From assembly GCA_003488005.1 (NCBI GenBank), contig DNND01000066.1, forward strand, positions 70,313 through 134,312: a DNA stretch of 64,000 nt, read 5' to 3'. Below are positions 24,717-34,500 of the stretch, one piece after another. The stretch comes from Blastocatellia bacterium. Lineage in GTDB: Bacteria; Acidobacteriota; Blastocatellia; Pyrinomonadales; Pyrinomonadaceae. Position numbers and translations under genes: made by a program. The notes under the pieces were generated by a model. That model did not search any database and had not been told where the DNA came from. It worked only from the letters and a program-made list of their open reading frames with translations. The number at the start of each line of letters is the position of its first letter. Positions within the stretch are counted from its first letter, which is position 1.

Positions 24717-27700
24717 ATGAGTACCCCTAAGACCCCTATCGTCCGATTTTGTCTGCTTGCCATGTTCGTCCTGGCGACAGCAGTTTGCGCCTTTGCCCAA
24801 TCGCAAGCGACGACCGGTAATATCGAAGGCACCATTGTCGATCCAGCCGGCGCTGTGGTGCCGAACGTCACAGTCACCGCAGTCAATGTGGATACCGGTT
24901 TCGAAAAGACCACGCAAACGAACGACGACGGCACCTTTGTCCTGTCATTTTTACAGCCTGGTAACTATAAGGTGACGACTGCTGCGGTCAGCGGTTTTGC
25001 TCCAGCAACCTACGAAAACGTGAAGGTTACAGTCGGCTCGAAGAATACGCTTCAAGTTATTCTGACGGCCGGAGGAGTGGTCAATCTCGTCAACGTTCAG
25101 GCACAGGGCGAAAGTGTGGAAACGACGCGAACATCGGTGTCCTCAACCGTGGATGAACGCCGCGTGATAAATCTCCCGACTAATGGGCGCAATTTTCTTG
25201 ACTTTGTTACGTTGACGCCCGGAATCGTTCGCGATCCTACGCGCTCAGGTGACTTGGCAGTCGGCGGACAGAAGGGAACTTTGAACAGTCTGCAGATTGA
25301 CGGAACGAGTAGCGACAACACCTTTTTCGGCCAATCTTCCGGAAGAACCGGATCGGGACGCGCGCCGTCACAATTCTCGATTGACACGGTCAGAGAATTT
25401 CAAGTCAACCAGAATGGCTTTTCCGCAGAATTCGGACGCGCCGCCGGCGCCGTTATCAACGTTGTAACCAAATCGGGAACCAACAGATTTTCGGGGAGCG
25501 CATTTGAGTATTTCCGCGACGAATCATTGAACGCCCGCAGTCCGGTTCTGGTTGCGGTAAATCGTCCGCGCCCGCCCGGCCAGATCAATCAATTCGGTGG
25601 AACTATCGGCGGCCCGATCAGAAAAGATAAAGCCTTCTTCTTCGGCGCTTATGAAGGACAGCGCTCCAAGCTTCCGAATCCGGTCGTCTTGCGTTCGCTG
25701 CCATTTGCTCCGGCAAGCGTGCAAACTTTGTTGGGGCCGAAAGCCGCGTCCTACAATATCGATCGCGTGCAGGACACCTTTCTAGTTAAGACAGATTTCA
25801 ATATCAACAACCGCAACCAACTCTGGATTCGTTTCAATCAGCAGAATTTTACGGGAACGAACCTGGAAGCCTCAGGTACTACAAGCTCCCTCGAGCACAC
25901 GGGAAACAGCAACGTAAAGACTTCGACCCTTTCCACTGGTTGGACGTCTACCATTCTCAACAATCTGATCAATGAATTTCGTTTCCAGTATTCGCGCGAC
26001 CGGGAGCCGGGATTGTCAAACTCAACCGCTCCGGAAACAGCGGTCACCGCCACGGCCGGGGGCATAAGCGACGGAACATTCACCTTTGGGCGCAACAATT
26101 TCAGTCCCAGGGAAACGACTATCAGGCGTTACCAATTCATTGATAACCAGACCTGGATTACCGGTAATCACAGCGTCAAATATGGCGCAGATTTGCTGTT
26201 TGATCGCATCTTCAATTTCTTTCCCGGCCTCTTCAGTGGTGCTTACACCTTCACGAGCTATGCGGCATTGGCGGCTACACCGCCGACGCCGTCGAGATAC
26301 CGTCAGAGCTTTGCTGGAGCAGGGACCTCGGGAGGAACTACATTCCCGAACAGTTCGGAGTACGGATTTTTCGTACAGGATGACTGGCGCGCCACTCCCA
26401 AATTAACTTTAAATCTCGGCCTGCGCTACGATTATCAAGCAATTGCCAAACCGCCAATCAGTAATCCTGATCCGGCTTTAGTGGCTGCGGGATTCAACAC
26501 CGGATTTCAACCGAAGGATAAAAACAATTTTGCGCCGCGACTCGGTATGGCGTATTCCTTCGATCCGAAAACGGTAGTTCGCGCTGCGTACGGAATTTTC
26601 TATGGACGTACTCCATCGATCATTACCGGAACGGCCCACTCTCAGAACGGACTACAAGTCATCGCCCTTGACATCAATTGTACGGTGACACCGGCGCTTT
26701 GCCCGACGTTCCCGAATGTATTCGCGAGCATTCCCACAAATGTCGCGGCTGTGACGCCGAATCTTTATCTGTTCGATAAGAATTATCAGCAGCCCTTCAC
26801 GCAGCAATTCCATTTTCAGTTTGAGAAAGAAGTGTTTGCCAATACGGTTTTTTCCGCGGAGTATCAAATGTTTCGCGGCAGCAAAATAACTCGCACCAGA
26901 AACGCAAACCTGAGCGCGCCGGTTGCCACCACGTATCCGGTTTTTAGCGCCGCAGGGACGGCGACTGGTGAGACTCTGACGGTCCAAAGATTTCCAGCTA
27001 CGCGTCCGATCCCGCAATTCCAGCGCATCAGCTTGTTTGAAAGCACGGCTAAGTCTTTTTACCAGAGCTTGAGCCTGCAATTGAACCGCCGCTTTTCCAA
27101 TCGTTTCCAGTTCAACACGAGCTATACTTTGTCGAAAGCCAAAGACAGCAAGCCCGATCAGACATCGGTAGTTCCGGGAGCTGACGACTCGAAGATCGCG
27201 CAGAATCAGTTTGATCTCTCGGGAGAATATGGGATTTCAGATTTGGACGTTCGCCACCGCTTTATCTTTAGCCCGGTTTATGAAACCGGAACTTTCAGAC
27301 ACAGCGACAATAAGTTCGTGCGCGCGCTTTTGAGCGACTACTTGATCACCGGAATCTTGTCAGCACAGTCGGGTTTCACTTACTCGGCGGCGGTTTCCAA
27401 CGACCCGAACAACGACGGCAACACCGCCAATGACCGCGCACCGGGAACCCTGCGGAATCAATTTACGACTCCCGGGTTTTATCAGATTGATCTGCGGGTG
27501 GGCCGAATCATTCGCTTGGGCGAACGGTCTCGCCTGTCTTTGTTTGCAGAGGGCTTTAACCTCTTTAACAGCTCGAACGTTCAGGCCGTCAACAACACGC
27601 TTTACACATTTGCGACGACGGGCGGCGGACGTCTAACCAGGACAACAAACTTTGGTACGCCGCGCATATTCGTGTCGGGCTCACCTTCATTCACATTTAA

Positions 27701-27749
27701 CTCAAGCTATAACCGCGAATTTCAGCTCGGCGCCAGGTTCGATTTCTAA
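24717..27749 (+). CDS. TonB-dependent receptor, Oar-like
   Basis: A 1010-residue outer-membrane receptor. A signal peptide (residues 1-28, ending VCAFAQ) is followed by a carboxypeptidase-regulatory-like domain (about 33-110, GNIEGTIVDPAGAVVPNVTV), a plug domain (about 125-240: RRVINLPTNGRNFLDFVTLTPG, TVREFQVNQNGFSAEFGR) and a 22-strand-type beta barrel to the C-terminus, which ends in phenylalanine as barrel proteins do. This Oar/CarboxypepD-TonB class is greatly expanded in Acidobacteriota and is thought to take up large substrates or act in surface functions; the ligand is unknown. The start at 24717 has GAGGAG at good spacing; the upstream in-frame extension from 24645 lacks a signal peptide. 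A strong hairpin follows the stop. Confidence 0.93.
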   Translation: MSTPKTPIVRFCLLAMFVLATAVCAFAQSQATTGNIEGTIVDPAGAVVPNVTVTAVNVDTGFEKTTQTNDDGTFVLSFLQPGNYKVTTAAVSGFAPATYENVKVTVGSKNTLQVILTAGGVVNLVNVQAQGESVETTRTSVSSTVDERRVINLPTNGRNFLDFVTLTPGIVRDPTRSGDLAVGGQKGTLNSLQIDGTSSDNTFFGQSSGRTGSGRAPSQFSIDTVREFQVNQNGFSAEFGRAAGAVINVVTKSGTNRFSGSAFEYFRDESLNARSPVLVAVNRPRPPGQINQFGGTIGGPIRKDKAFFFGAYEGQRSKLPNPVVLRSLPFAPASVQTLLGPKAASYNIDRVQDTFLVKTDFNINNRNQLWIRFNQQNFTGTNLEASGTTSSLEHTGNSNVKTSTLSTGWTSTILNNLINEFRFQYSRDREPGLSNSTAPETAVTATAGGISDGTFTFGRNNFSPRETTIRRYQFIDNQTWITGNHSVKYGADLLFDRIFNFFPGLFSGAYTFTSYAALAATPPTPSRYRQSFAGAGTSGGTTFPNSSEYGFFVQDDWRATPKLTLNLGLRYDYQAIAKPPISNPDPALVAAGFNTGFQPKDKNNFAPRLGMAYSFDPKTVVRAAYGIFYGRTPSIITGTAHSQNGLQVIALDINCTVTPALCPTFPNVFASIPTNVAAVTPNLYLFDKNYQQPFTQQFHFQFEKEVFANTVFSAEYQMFRGSKITRTRNANLSAPVATTYPVFSAAGTATGETLTVQRFPATRPIPQFQRISLFESTAKSFYQSLSLQLNRRFSNRFQFNTSYTLSKAKDSKPDQTSVVPGADDSKIAQNQFDLSGEYGISDLDVRHRFIFSPVYETGTFRHSDNKFVRALLSDYLITGILSAQSGFTYSAAVSNDPNNDGNTANDRAPGTLRNQFTTPGFYQIDLRVGRIIRLGERSRLSLFAEGFNLFNSSNVQAVNNTLYTFATTGGGRLTRTTNFGTPRIFVSGSPSFTFNSSYNREFQLGARFDF

Positions 27750-27777
27750 AACTCGTTCCGAAGGGAATTCAAAACGA

Positions 27778-27806
27778 CGGGCAGCCAATTGACAGTTGGC
27801 TGCCCG
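27778..27806 (+). terminator. Terminator-like hairpin after the receptor gene
   Basis: A perfect 11-bp stem CGGGCAGCCAA / TTGGCTGCCCG with a 7-base loop. The T tract is poor (TAGTCTT), so efficiency is uncertain. Confidence 0.65.
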
Positions 27807-28285
27807 TAGTCTTGTGCGAGAGGGAGAGTCCGATTACGATCGAACGCTCCGCCTGAGTCTTACGCGAATGCATTAGTTGCGCCGGAACAACGGAGTACTT
27901 TGTTGTTGTAGTTGTGACTTGAAGGGATTCTTTGCCGCGATTCGAAGCAATTCCTCGCCGCTAGTCTTCGAAAAGGCTAAGAGTTTGACGCCTTGTCTCT
28001 TCGCTATTCTCGAGGTTTGGACGCTCACATTGCCGGAAGTGCAAATAGGAAGTTAGGTCTTGCCGAAAGTTCATAGGTCTGCCAATCAGCGTTCAAACGA
28101 CCTCAGATTGACCTTGGGGTCATGAATCTCCGTCCCGGCAAAAACTTAGGTTTCTACCTTTGACATGGTTGCAGCCACCAAGGGGATTTACCTTTCTTTT
28201 TCACCGCTAGTAGCCCCGCACTTGGAAAAAAAGAGCGACGCATCGAATGCAGGTCGTGATCTCAGTTCCAAACGCAATCAGCACA
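27807..28285. other. Gene-free spacer
   Basis: A 479-bp stretch between the converging receptor gene and Tc-toxin operon. No open frame with family features, no tRNA-like structure, and no clear terminator for the minus-strand operon was found. Confidence 0.6.
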
Positions 28286-31200
28286 TCAAAGCGAATAGCG
28301 AATTATCAGGAACGCCTGAGTGTCCGGGCTGCGCGGCAATACCGTGGCATCAGGAGTTGCAGTGATAACAAATTTGTCGTGGGGCGCAACGTCGAACGGG
28401 GTGGCCGGCGTGGAAGCCGCGCGGTGCATGGTTATCGCCTTTCCATACAGGTCAAGTCCCGCGATGGTAATCGTCTTCGCCTGCGTGAAATAAGGAAAGT
28501 AGTCTGTGCTAATAGTAGCGGTAAAAGCGCCCGTCCCGTTCACGAATGCTGACCATTCAGTCGGGAAATCGTGCCGCAAGCTGAAGAGCAAAGCCAATTG
28601 CGGCGGTGGATCCGAGAAGATCGTGTCGAGCGAGGCGATTACCTTGGTGGGATCCACCCCCTGCCTTGCGGTGTAGCGAATGTGCAAAATCACATCAGAG
28701 ATCGTTGCATAATCAAAAGCGGGATACTTGTCCGGCGTCGGAAGATCGAGCTTCCAGGTGCTCTCCGCGCCGGCGCCTTCGAACGGCAGGAAGCGTTCGT
28801 CACGCAGATTAGTTTCGAATAGGCCGCCATCGTCGCTGGCCGCGCTGGTCACGATGGATTGCACTGCGCCGGTGTAGTCCACGAAGCGGTCGTCCTCTGT
28901 TCCCAGGCGAGCGTAGCTGTCGCCGGCAATTGCGGACTTGCGCATAGTACTACGGAGTAAGGAAAGCGTGCAGTTGACAGTTGCATATGGACCAACGACA
29001 GACGGGATTGAAAGTCCAACTCTCTTGATGCGACGCATAAAATGGCCCGGGCAATCCCGGTCGTAAAGCCATTCGGGAATAGTGACCTGGCAAGTGCCGG
29101 TAGTTTTGAGGGTTAACAAAGCAAGTGGATTGAGTTGGCGCAGAGAGACGTGTCGAGTTAACTCGAGCTCGCGCTTGTTATTCTCATGATAGGCCATTTC
29201 CATGCGCTTCACATCGAGATGCAGCGCCTCGCCCGCGAGCAGGCCTTTACGCCCGCCATCCCAATAATTGAACTTTACGAAATCCTGAGCGTCGACCTCA
29301 GGCCGCATTAACTCCTGCTTCATCGTTCGTTCCGCCTTCCGCGCGGTGTCGAACGCAAAACGGTAGTACTCATAGTAGAGACGTGAGATTTCGCCTCGCA
29401 TCCAAAGGTAGAGATCTTCGTTAGTGAACTTGTCGTGCAAGAATTGGTTAACTTGCTCGGCGTTCCTGATCTGCTGTCGAATATTTAGATACTCATGGTG
29501 GGCGATCTGCTCAGCGATCAGTGACGTGAGTATTTGCCGTCCCAACTGCATCAGTTCATGAGCAGCAAGGTTGTATTGCAGCATCCAATCGTCGGCCCGG
29601 CGCTCGTGCCCTGCCGTTCGGCTGGCCATGCCTGCCTGATCCTGTTCCCAGGCTGAGATCATGCGCAGAATGTCAGCGGCTCCTTTTACTGCGTCATGCA
29701 GTTTTGCTCCGCCAAAGATTCTCGAAGCTCCGCCCATCCCCCAAAACGCTAATTTGATATCGAAATCAGGAATGAAAGTAAGCACGGCTGCCACTGCGTC
29801 GCTTACTGATGCTGCCAGACGAGTGTCTCGCGCTCTCGGTAAATGAGAATTGAGTTCTGCATCCTCGTTCACATTGAGGTACAACCGTCCTCCGCCCGAA
29901 GCGCCAGACTGTTGCGCCGGTGACGAAGCGCCGGCGATCTTCAAATTAGGAAATCGCTGAAGCGTAAGCGCCTTGTCATACTGGCCAACCAGCGCGTTGT
30001 AAGCTTCGTCGAAGTTTTCCTCGGTCAGTTCTCGATGGTCGACGGCCAAATCGTTCGGCGCGTTCTGATCCGCCGGGAGTCCGAGCACACGTTGATAATA
30101 GTGCAGGCGCTCGAGCGCGGTCTTTCTGCTCGTCAGCAGCGACTTGGTAGCTTCTCGCGCAGACTGCCACTGCAAGTACCGCACTTCCTGGGTCATTTGC
30201 TGAATTGTGATTTCGTGTCCCTGGCGAAGCAGCGCGAGATGCTCGCCGTCGCCCTTTTCCAACGCAGAAAGGAGCGCGCCACCGAGACTGCGCACTTCGC
30301 TGCAGAGCTCGAGTGCCTTCTGAATCAGGGTCATACAACGCACCGGACTTGCAGGTTGGTTCAACCCGTTCACGATGCTGCCGATATCGATTCCGGCTGC
30401 CGCTGCTTTAACGAGCATCCCCGGATCGAGCGGCGGGTCGAAGAGCGCGAGCGGGCGGACAATGCCCGCGATGTTCATACAGTGGCGAATCTTGAAGAGG
30501 CGATCCGCGACTGTGTCCCAATAACCAAGAAGCTTGTCGTTGCGGGGAATGCAAAAATAGAATGCGCGTCCAATGCCAAACAAAGGCGCCGCGCCATCGG
30601 TGTCGGTGGCGGTGGTGGAGGTGAGATTGAACGGGAAGTCACCTTCTAAATCGACCAACGCATTCCCGATTGGGCCCAGGCCTTCCTGCTTTAGTTGCGC
30701 GAACGTTTTGGGCTTAACGACACCGCGTGCTGGAATTTGTTGCGGCCGTGGCCCCAGGAGATTGGCGGCCAAAACGTAACGCTGGGCTGCTTCGTTGATC
30801 GATTCGATAGTGTCCTGCTGAAACAAGCTATCGCCCCAGGCGATCAAATTGTCGAGGTACTTCATCACCACCGCGTATTGATAGGCGACCTGTCGCGTCC
30901 GAGCTACTTTGTGCGGCTGAAAGGGCGAGTTGAGAATCGCACGATAGCCGTTAAGAACGTCATCCTGCTCTAGTTGATCTGCTGCCGAAAGTTGCGTTCG
31001 GGGCGTGCTCAGCAAACGAATAACTTCATCGAGGTTTCGACTGGCTTGCGGGTGGCGAAAAGCGAGAAACATCCAAAACCGCATTGGGGCAGCAATAGTC
31101 TGGTCATTCGAGGTGGGATTGAATATGTAATGGAACCAACGTTGCGCCTCAGCGAATCGCTGTGTCTTGCTCAAGTGCACTGCCACCGTGAAGGGGATGT

Positions 31201-31534
31201 GAAAGAGTAGCTCCCAATTATAGTTGGCGTAAGGCCCGCGCGTGCTGACATCGATCTCCTTCGGGAAGCTGCTCAGGTTCACTGCGCCGGACGGCGTGTA
31301 GAACTGAGTGAAAAATGGAGTCGCCAAACTCTCGTGAAAGACTGGATCCAGCATTTTCGGCAACGACTCTTTATTGAGTTTCTCGATTAGCTCCCCTACA
31401 AAGGGGTGAAAAAAGTTTTCGAACGTATAGTTGAAGACCGCACGCTGAATGGATCCAACGTCGACAAAACCCTGAGTGAAGTTGGCGATCTCGTAGTCGT
31501 GATGTCCGATCTGCGATCGGCTTGCAGTAGTCAT
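28286..31534 (-). CDS. Tc toxin A component, C-terminal part (pore and TcB-binding)
   Basis: A 1082-residue protein matching the C-terminal half of Tc toxin A subunits. The N-terminal ~400 residues are alpha-helical (NYNWELLFHIPFTVAVHLSK, AEAQRWFHYIFNP, FQPHKVARTRQVAYQYAVVM). The middle (about 460-720) is long coiled-coil helices as in the translocation channel region. The C-terminal ~300 residues resemble the TcB-binding domain (RIKRVGLSIPSVVGPYATVN). In known Tc toxins the A pentamer binds the target cell and injects the TcC payload through its channel. The ATG at 31534 has a perfect GAGGAGG 8 bases upstream, inside the end of the preceding gene (13-base gap), so this is a separate reading frame rather than a simple frameshift. 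Last gene of the operon. Confidence 0.88.
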   Translation of the reverse strand: MTTASRSQIGHHDYEIANFTQGFVDVGSIQRAVFNYTFENFFHPFVGELIEKLNKESLPKMLDPVFHESLATPFFTQFYTPSGAVNLSSFPKEIDVSTRGPYANYNWELLFHIPFTVAVHLSKTQRFAEAQRWFHYIFNPTSNDQTIAAPMRFWMFLAFRHPQASRNLDEVIRLLSTPRTQLSAADQLEQDDVLNGYRAILNSPFQPHKVARTRQVAYQYAVVMKYLDNLIAWGDSLFQQDTIESINEAAQRYVLAANLLGPRPQQIPARGVVKPKTFAQLKQEGLGPIGNALVDLEGDFPFNLTSTTATDTDGAAPLFGIGRAFYFCIPRNDKLLGYWDTVADRLFKIRHCMNIAGIVRPLALFDPPLDPGMLVKAAAAGIDIGSIVNGLNQPASPVRCMTLIQKALELCSEVRSLGGALLSALEKGDGEHLALLRQGHEITIQQMTQEVRYLQWQSAREATKSLLTSRKTALERLHYYQRVLGLPADQNAPNDLAVDHRELTEENFDEAYNALVGQYDKALTLQRFPNLKIAGASSPAQQSGASGGGRLYLNVNEDAELNSHLPRARDTRLAASVSDAVAAVLTFIPDFDIKLAFWGMGGASRIFGGAKLHDAVKGAADILRMISAWEQDQAGMASRTAGHERRADDWMLQYNLAAHELMQLGRQILTSLIAEQIAHHEYLNIRQQIRNAEQVNQFLHDKFTNEDLYLWMRGEISRLYYEYYRFAFDTARKAERTMKQELMRPEVDAQDFVKFNYWDGGRKGLLAGEALHLDVKRMEMAYHENNKRELELTRHVSLRQLNPLALLTLKTTGTCQVTIPEWLYDRDCPGHFMRRIKRVGLSIPSVVGPYATVNCTLSLLRSTMRKSAIAGDSYARLGTEDDRFVDYTGAVQSIVTSAASDDGGLFETNLRDERFLPFEGAGAESTWKLDLPTPDKYPAFDYATISDVILHIRYTARQGVDPTKVIASLDTIFSDPPPQLALLFSLRHDFPTEWSAFVNGTGAFTATISTDYFPYFTQAKTITIAGLDLYGKAITMHRAASTPATPFDVAPHDKFVITATPDATVLPRSPDTQAFLIIRYSL

Positions 31535-31547
31535 TGTCGTTTCCTCC

Positions 31548-34500
31548 TCATCCGCGCCGTAAGGCTTTTGAGTTGCTGCCCATGGGGCCAATTTCTTTGT
31601 CGCCGTAGCGAACCGTTCCCGGGCTGCCAATTCCCCGAGTGATGTACGCGTCTTCAGTAACCAGAAATTGCGCCGGCGCCGGATCTACTACGCCAAAGCC
31701 CGGTTGCCGCGTGATTGGTCCGCCAAAGTCCGGAATAATCGTGCCAGTCTGCCACACCAACGGAGGTAACTCGGTTACCGTGGTTGACGTGTACAACGGC
31801 CCGGACACTATGCCGAGATCGTTCCAGATTCTGACGTTCTGGAGGTGTTCCTCAGTGGTAACGAAGAAGACGTGGCGGCGGTCTTCGTAAAAGAACGGCG
31901 CATCCCAGGGGTTTCCTTCCAGCGGATGGTGGGGCTCAATGGCGCGATCGTCGATGCTGGTATCGAGAATGGAGTGGGCCAGTGACGCCTCCGTATAGTT
32001 AGCTTTCAAACTACTGCTGGAAGTTTCCAGAATCCGTTTCGGCGCGAAATGCTTGTTCTTCTTTTCGACTCTCAACTCAGGAGAGCTGTAGACGTTATGC
32101 AGAAAGTAAGAATTTCCCGTGCCGATACTGGTGGAAATGATCAGTCGCAATTCGCCTCTCGTCCAGAACATGGCCGAAAGTTGCAACGCGGCACGATCGA
32201 AATCTTTCTCATCGATATCCGCGGCAATCGTCAGCGGGTGATCCGTATCTGAAGTTCGGACTGGTTGCCACTTCCCGTTGAAGTACTCGCTCCAGTTCAG
32301 GATCGCCAGGACGTTAATCTTTGGACTTGATGGCAGCGTCAGGTCCGACAGATCAGTTCCGCCCGGAAGCGCTCCGGTAGCTGGACCCTTCTTGATTAAC
32401 CGCAGCCAGAACAAAAATAGACGGCCTCTCCAGACAACCGGGAGTACCGGATTGTCTTCGATGTCGAGTTTGATCTGTTCCCAAGGCGTCCATGAGCCGT
32501 CGTCTCTCCGGCGATAGTAGTACTTGCGATGTGCTCCGGACGTGCGAGCCACCACGTGATCGACCTCGCTCGTTCGATCGCCGGCGGGAATATGATGAAT
32601 TCCACAGGGCTCTAACTTCGCCACCTCTTCGAGCTTTGCCAGGTAGTTGAGCAGCGCGACTGACGCAGTTTCGTCAGTGATATCGCTTTGCAGCAACTCA
32701 CTCTCAATTTCCTTAAAGAACGGTGATTTGTCATCACGAAGCTCCGGTTCGAGCCAGTTTTCCGGATAAAGGAAAACCTTCCGGTTCGCCTCCCAAACTC
32801 GATAGCGCTTCATCCAATCCCATTGCTTGGCGATAATCGAGCCAGACGAAACTCTGGGCTCCAGGTTCAGCAGGCAACGCTCGATGAAGAGTTGTACCGA
32901 CGAAAGCGCATGACGGATGCGCGAGGTCTGCATACACGGCTCCATCTCAACATCCATCAAGAAGTATTCAAACAACTTGTTGGGCGTATCAATCTGCGCG
33001 GTAGCCGGGTTCGAGCTCATTTGATTCAGAATGTATGCGACCAGCGCGTCACGCTGCAGGCTGCGCATTTTGTCGTTTATTGGTTGCACGACAGTTCGCC
33101 AGTCAGCAGCGTCGTAGCGCGCCCGCAAAGCCGCTTGAAGATCCCGCACGGTCTCGCCGTTTGGCTCATTCGTGGTGGCTCGAATCAACGCCTTTACCGA
33201 AATTCCCATTTTCTGCGCAAGCTCGAAAGCTTCATAGACACGATTAAACAGCTCGAGATGTTTGAGACCGGAGAGATCGCCTCCGAACAAGAGCAACAAA
33301 CTATCCAGGGAAGGCCGGTCCCAACGTGTCAGAGTGAACATCAGAATATCCGGCTCGCGCGCTGCTGAAGTTGGATCTTCGATTACATACAAAAGCGACT
33401 CGTCGTCCGGTGAAATCGCTGATTTCATCCGGGCGTATTTGAGTAGATCACGTAGCGGAGTGAGCAGCGTCGCATTCAATGTCGCCGCAACGGCGGCTGC
33501 CGCCGGATCGGAGAGATGCAGGTTGTCTTCCGTTGGCAGATGGTTGAGCCAGCCCTGGCCGGTTGTATTCAGTTGGCCCAGCGCATTGATTCGGTAATCC
33601 TCATGCGTGGCGAAGTGGGCCATCTCATTCGCCCTTAGCCTGAGAGTTGTCGCCAGGTCACTCGCCTTGAGAAAGCGAAGATAGTTCTGCCGGAACGCAT
33701 CAAACAAATTGGCGGGATAGAGATAACGCCGCGGGATGACCGCGCGACCCTGACCCTTTGGCGACCACTCCCATTGAACCTTCACAACCTGGCGAACTTT
33801 TTCGACGGTTAGCTCGATCGCATATAGTGTTCCGGCACGCAATTCCTTCGCTTCAGTGTTGTGCCAAACCGTGCCGTTCTGCGTTAGCGCCGCTTGCTGG
33901 TTATCGAGTTTCAGCTTCACGGTTGCTCCCGCGTCGGCGTCGATTAGCAGATTGAAAAACCCGCTCTCAGGTGCTTCAAGGTAACCGCGCCAGATTCCAG
34001 AGATCGCACTTCCCGGCGTTGGGTTGGAAGGCAACGGATTGCCACCGCTTACAGCGGGCGCATAATCAAGATTAGCGGTTACAGCCGGCGCGGAAATGAT
34101 TGTGCCTATAGCGGTATCACTGGCGAAGAACTGCGTTGATAAGCCCTGGATCTCGAGTGCCAGAATGTCGTTCACCGCTGGCTGATCATCGTGACCAATA
34201 GCGTGGATGGCGTTGCCATACCTTGATGTATCCAGTAACGTTTCGGCGAAATTGAAATCAGTCTCTGCCGCGACGCTGACCGACTGTAACGCCTGCTGCC
34301 TTTTCCGACGCTTGATCAAGTCAGGCAAAATCTGCGTCAAGACTGCGGTGCGTTTCTTATCCAGCGGATCTGTGGAAGCAACATAAGTATCGTGAACCGC
34401 TTGCAGTTCCGGATAGCGAGCAAAGAAACGGTTAACGGCCGCTTCGTTTTTTAAGAACAGATCGTCCATCGCCGTTTTGAAAGCGGCTGCTCCTAATCCC

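Noticed and set aside
31534..31630. Frameshift mutation splitting a single TcA gene
   Set aside because: The second gene has a perfect GAGGAGG and ATG just after the first gene's stop, and split A components are known in the family; a sequencing error cannot be fully excluded.
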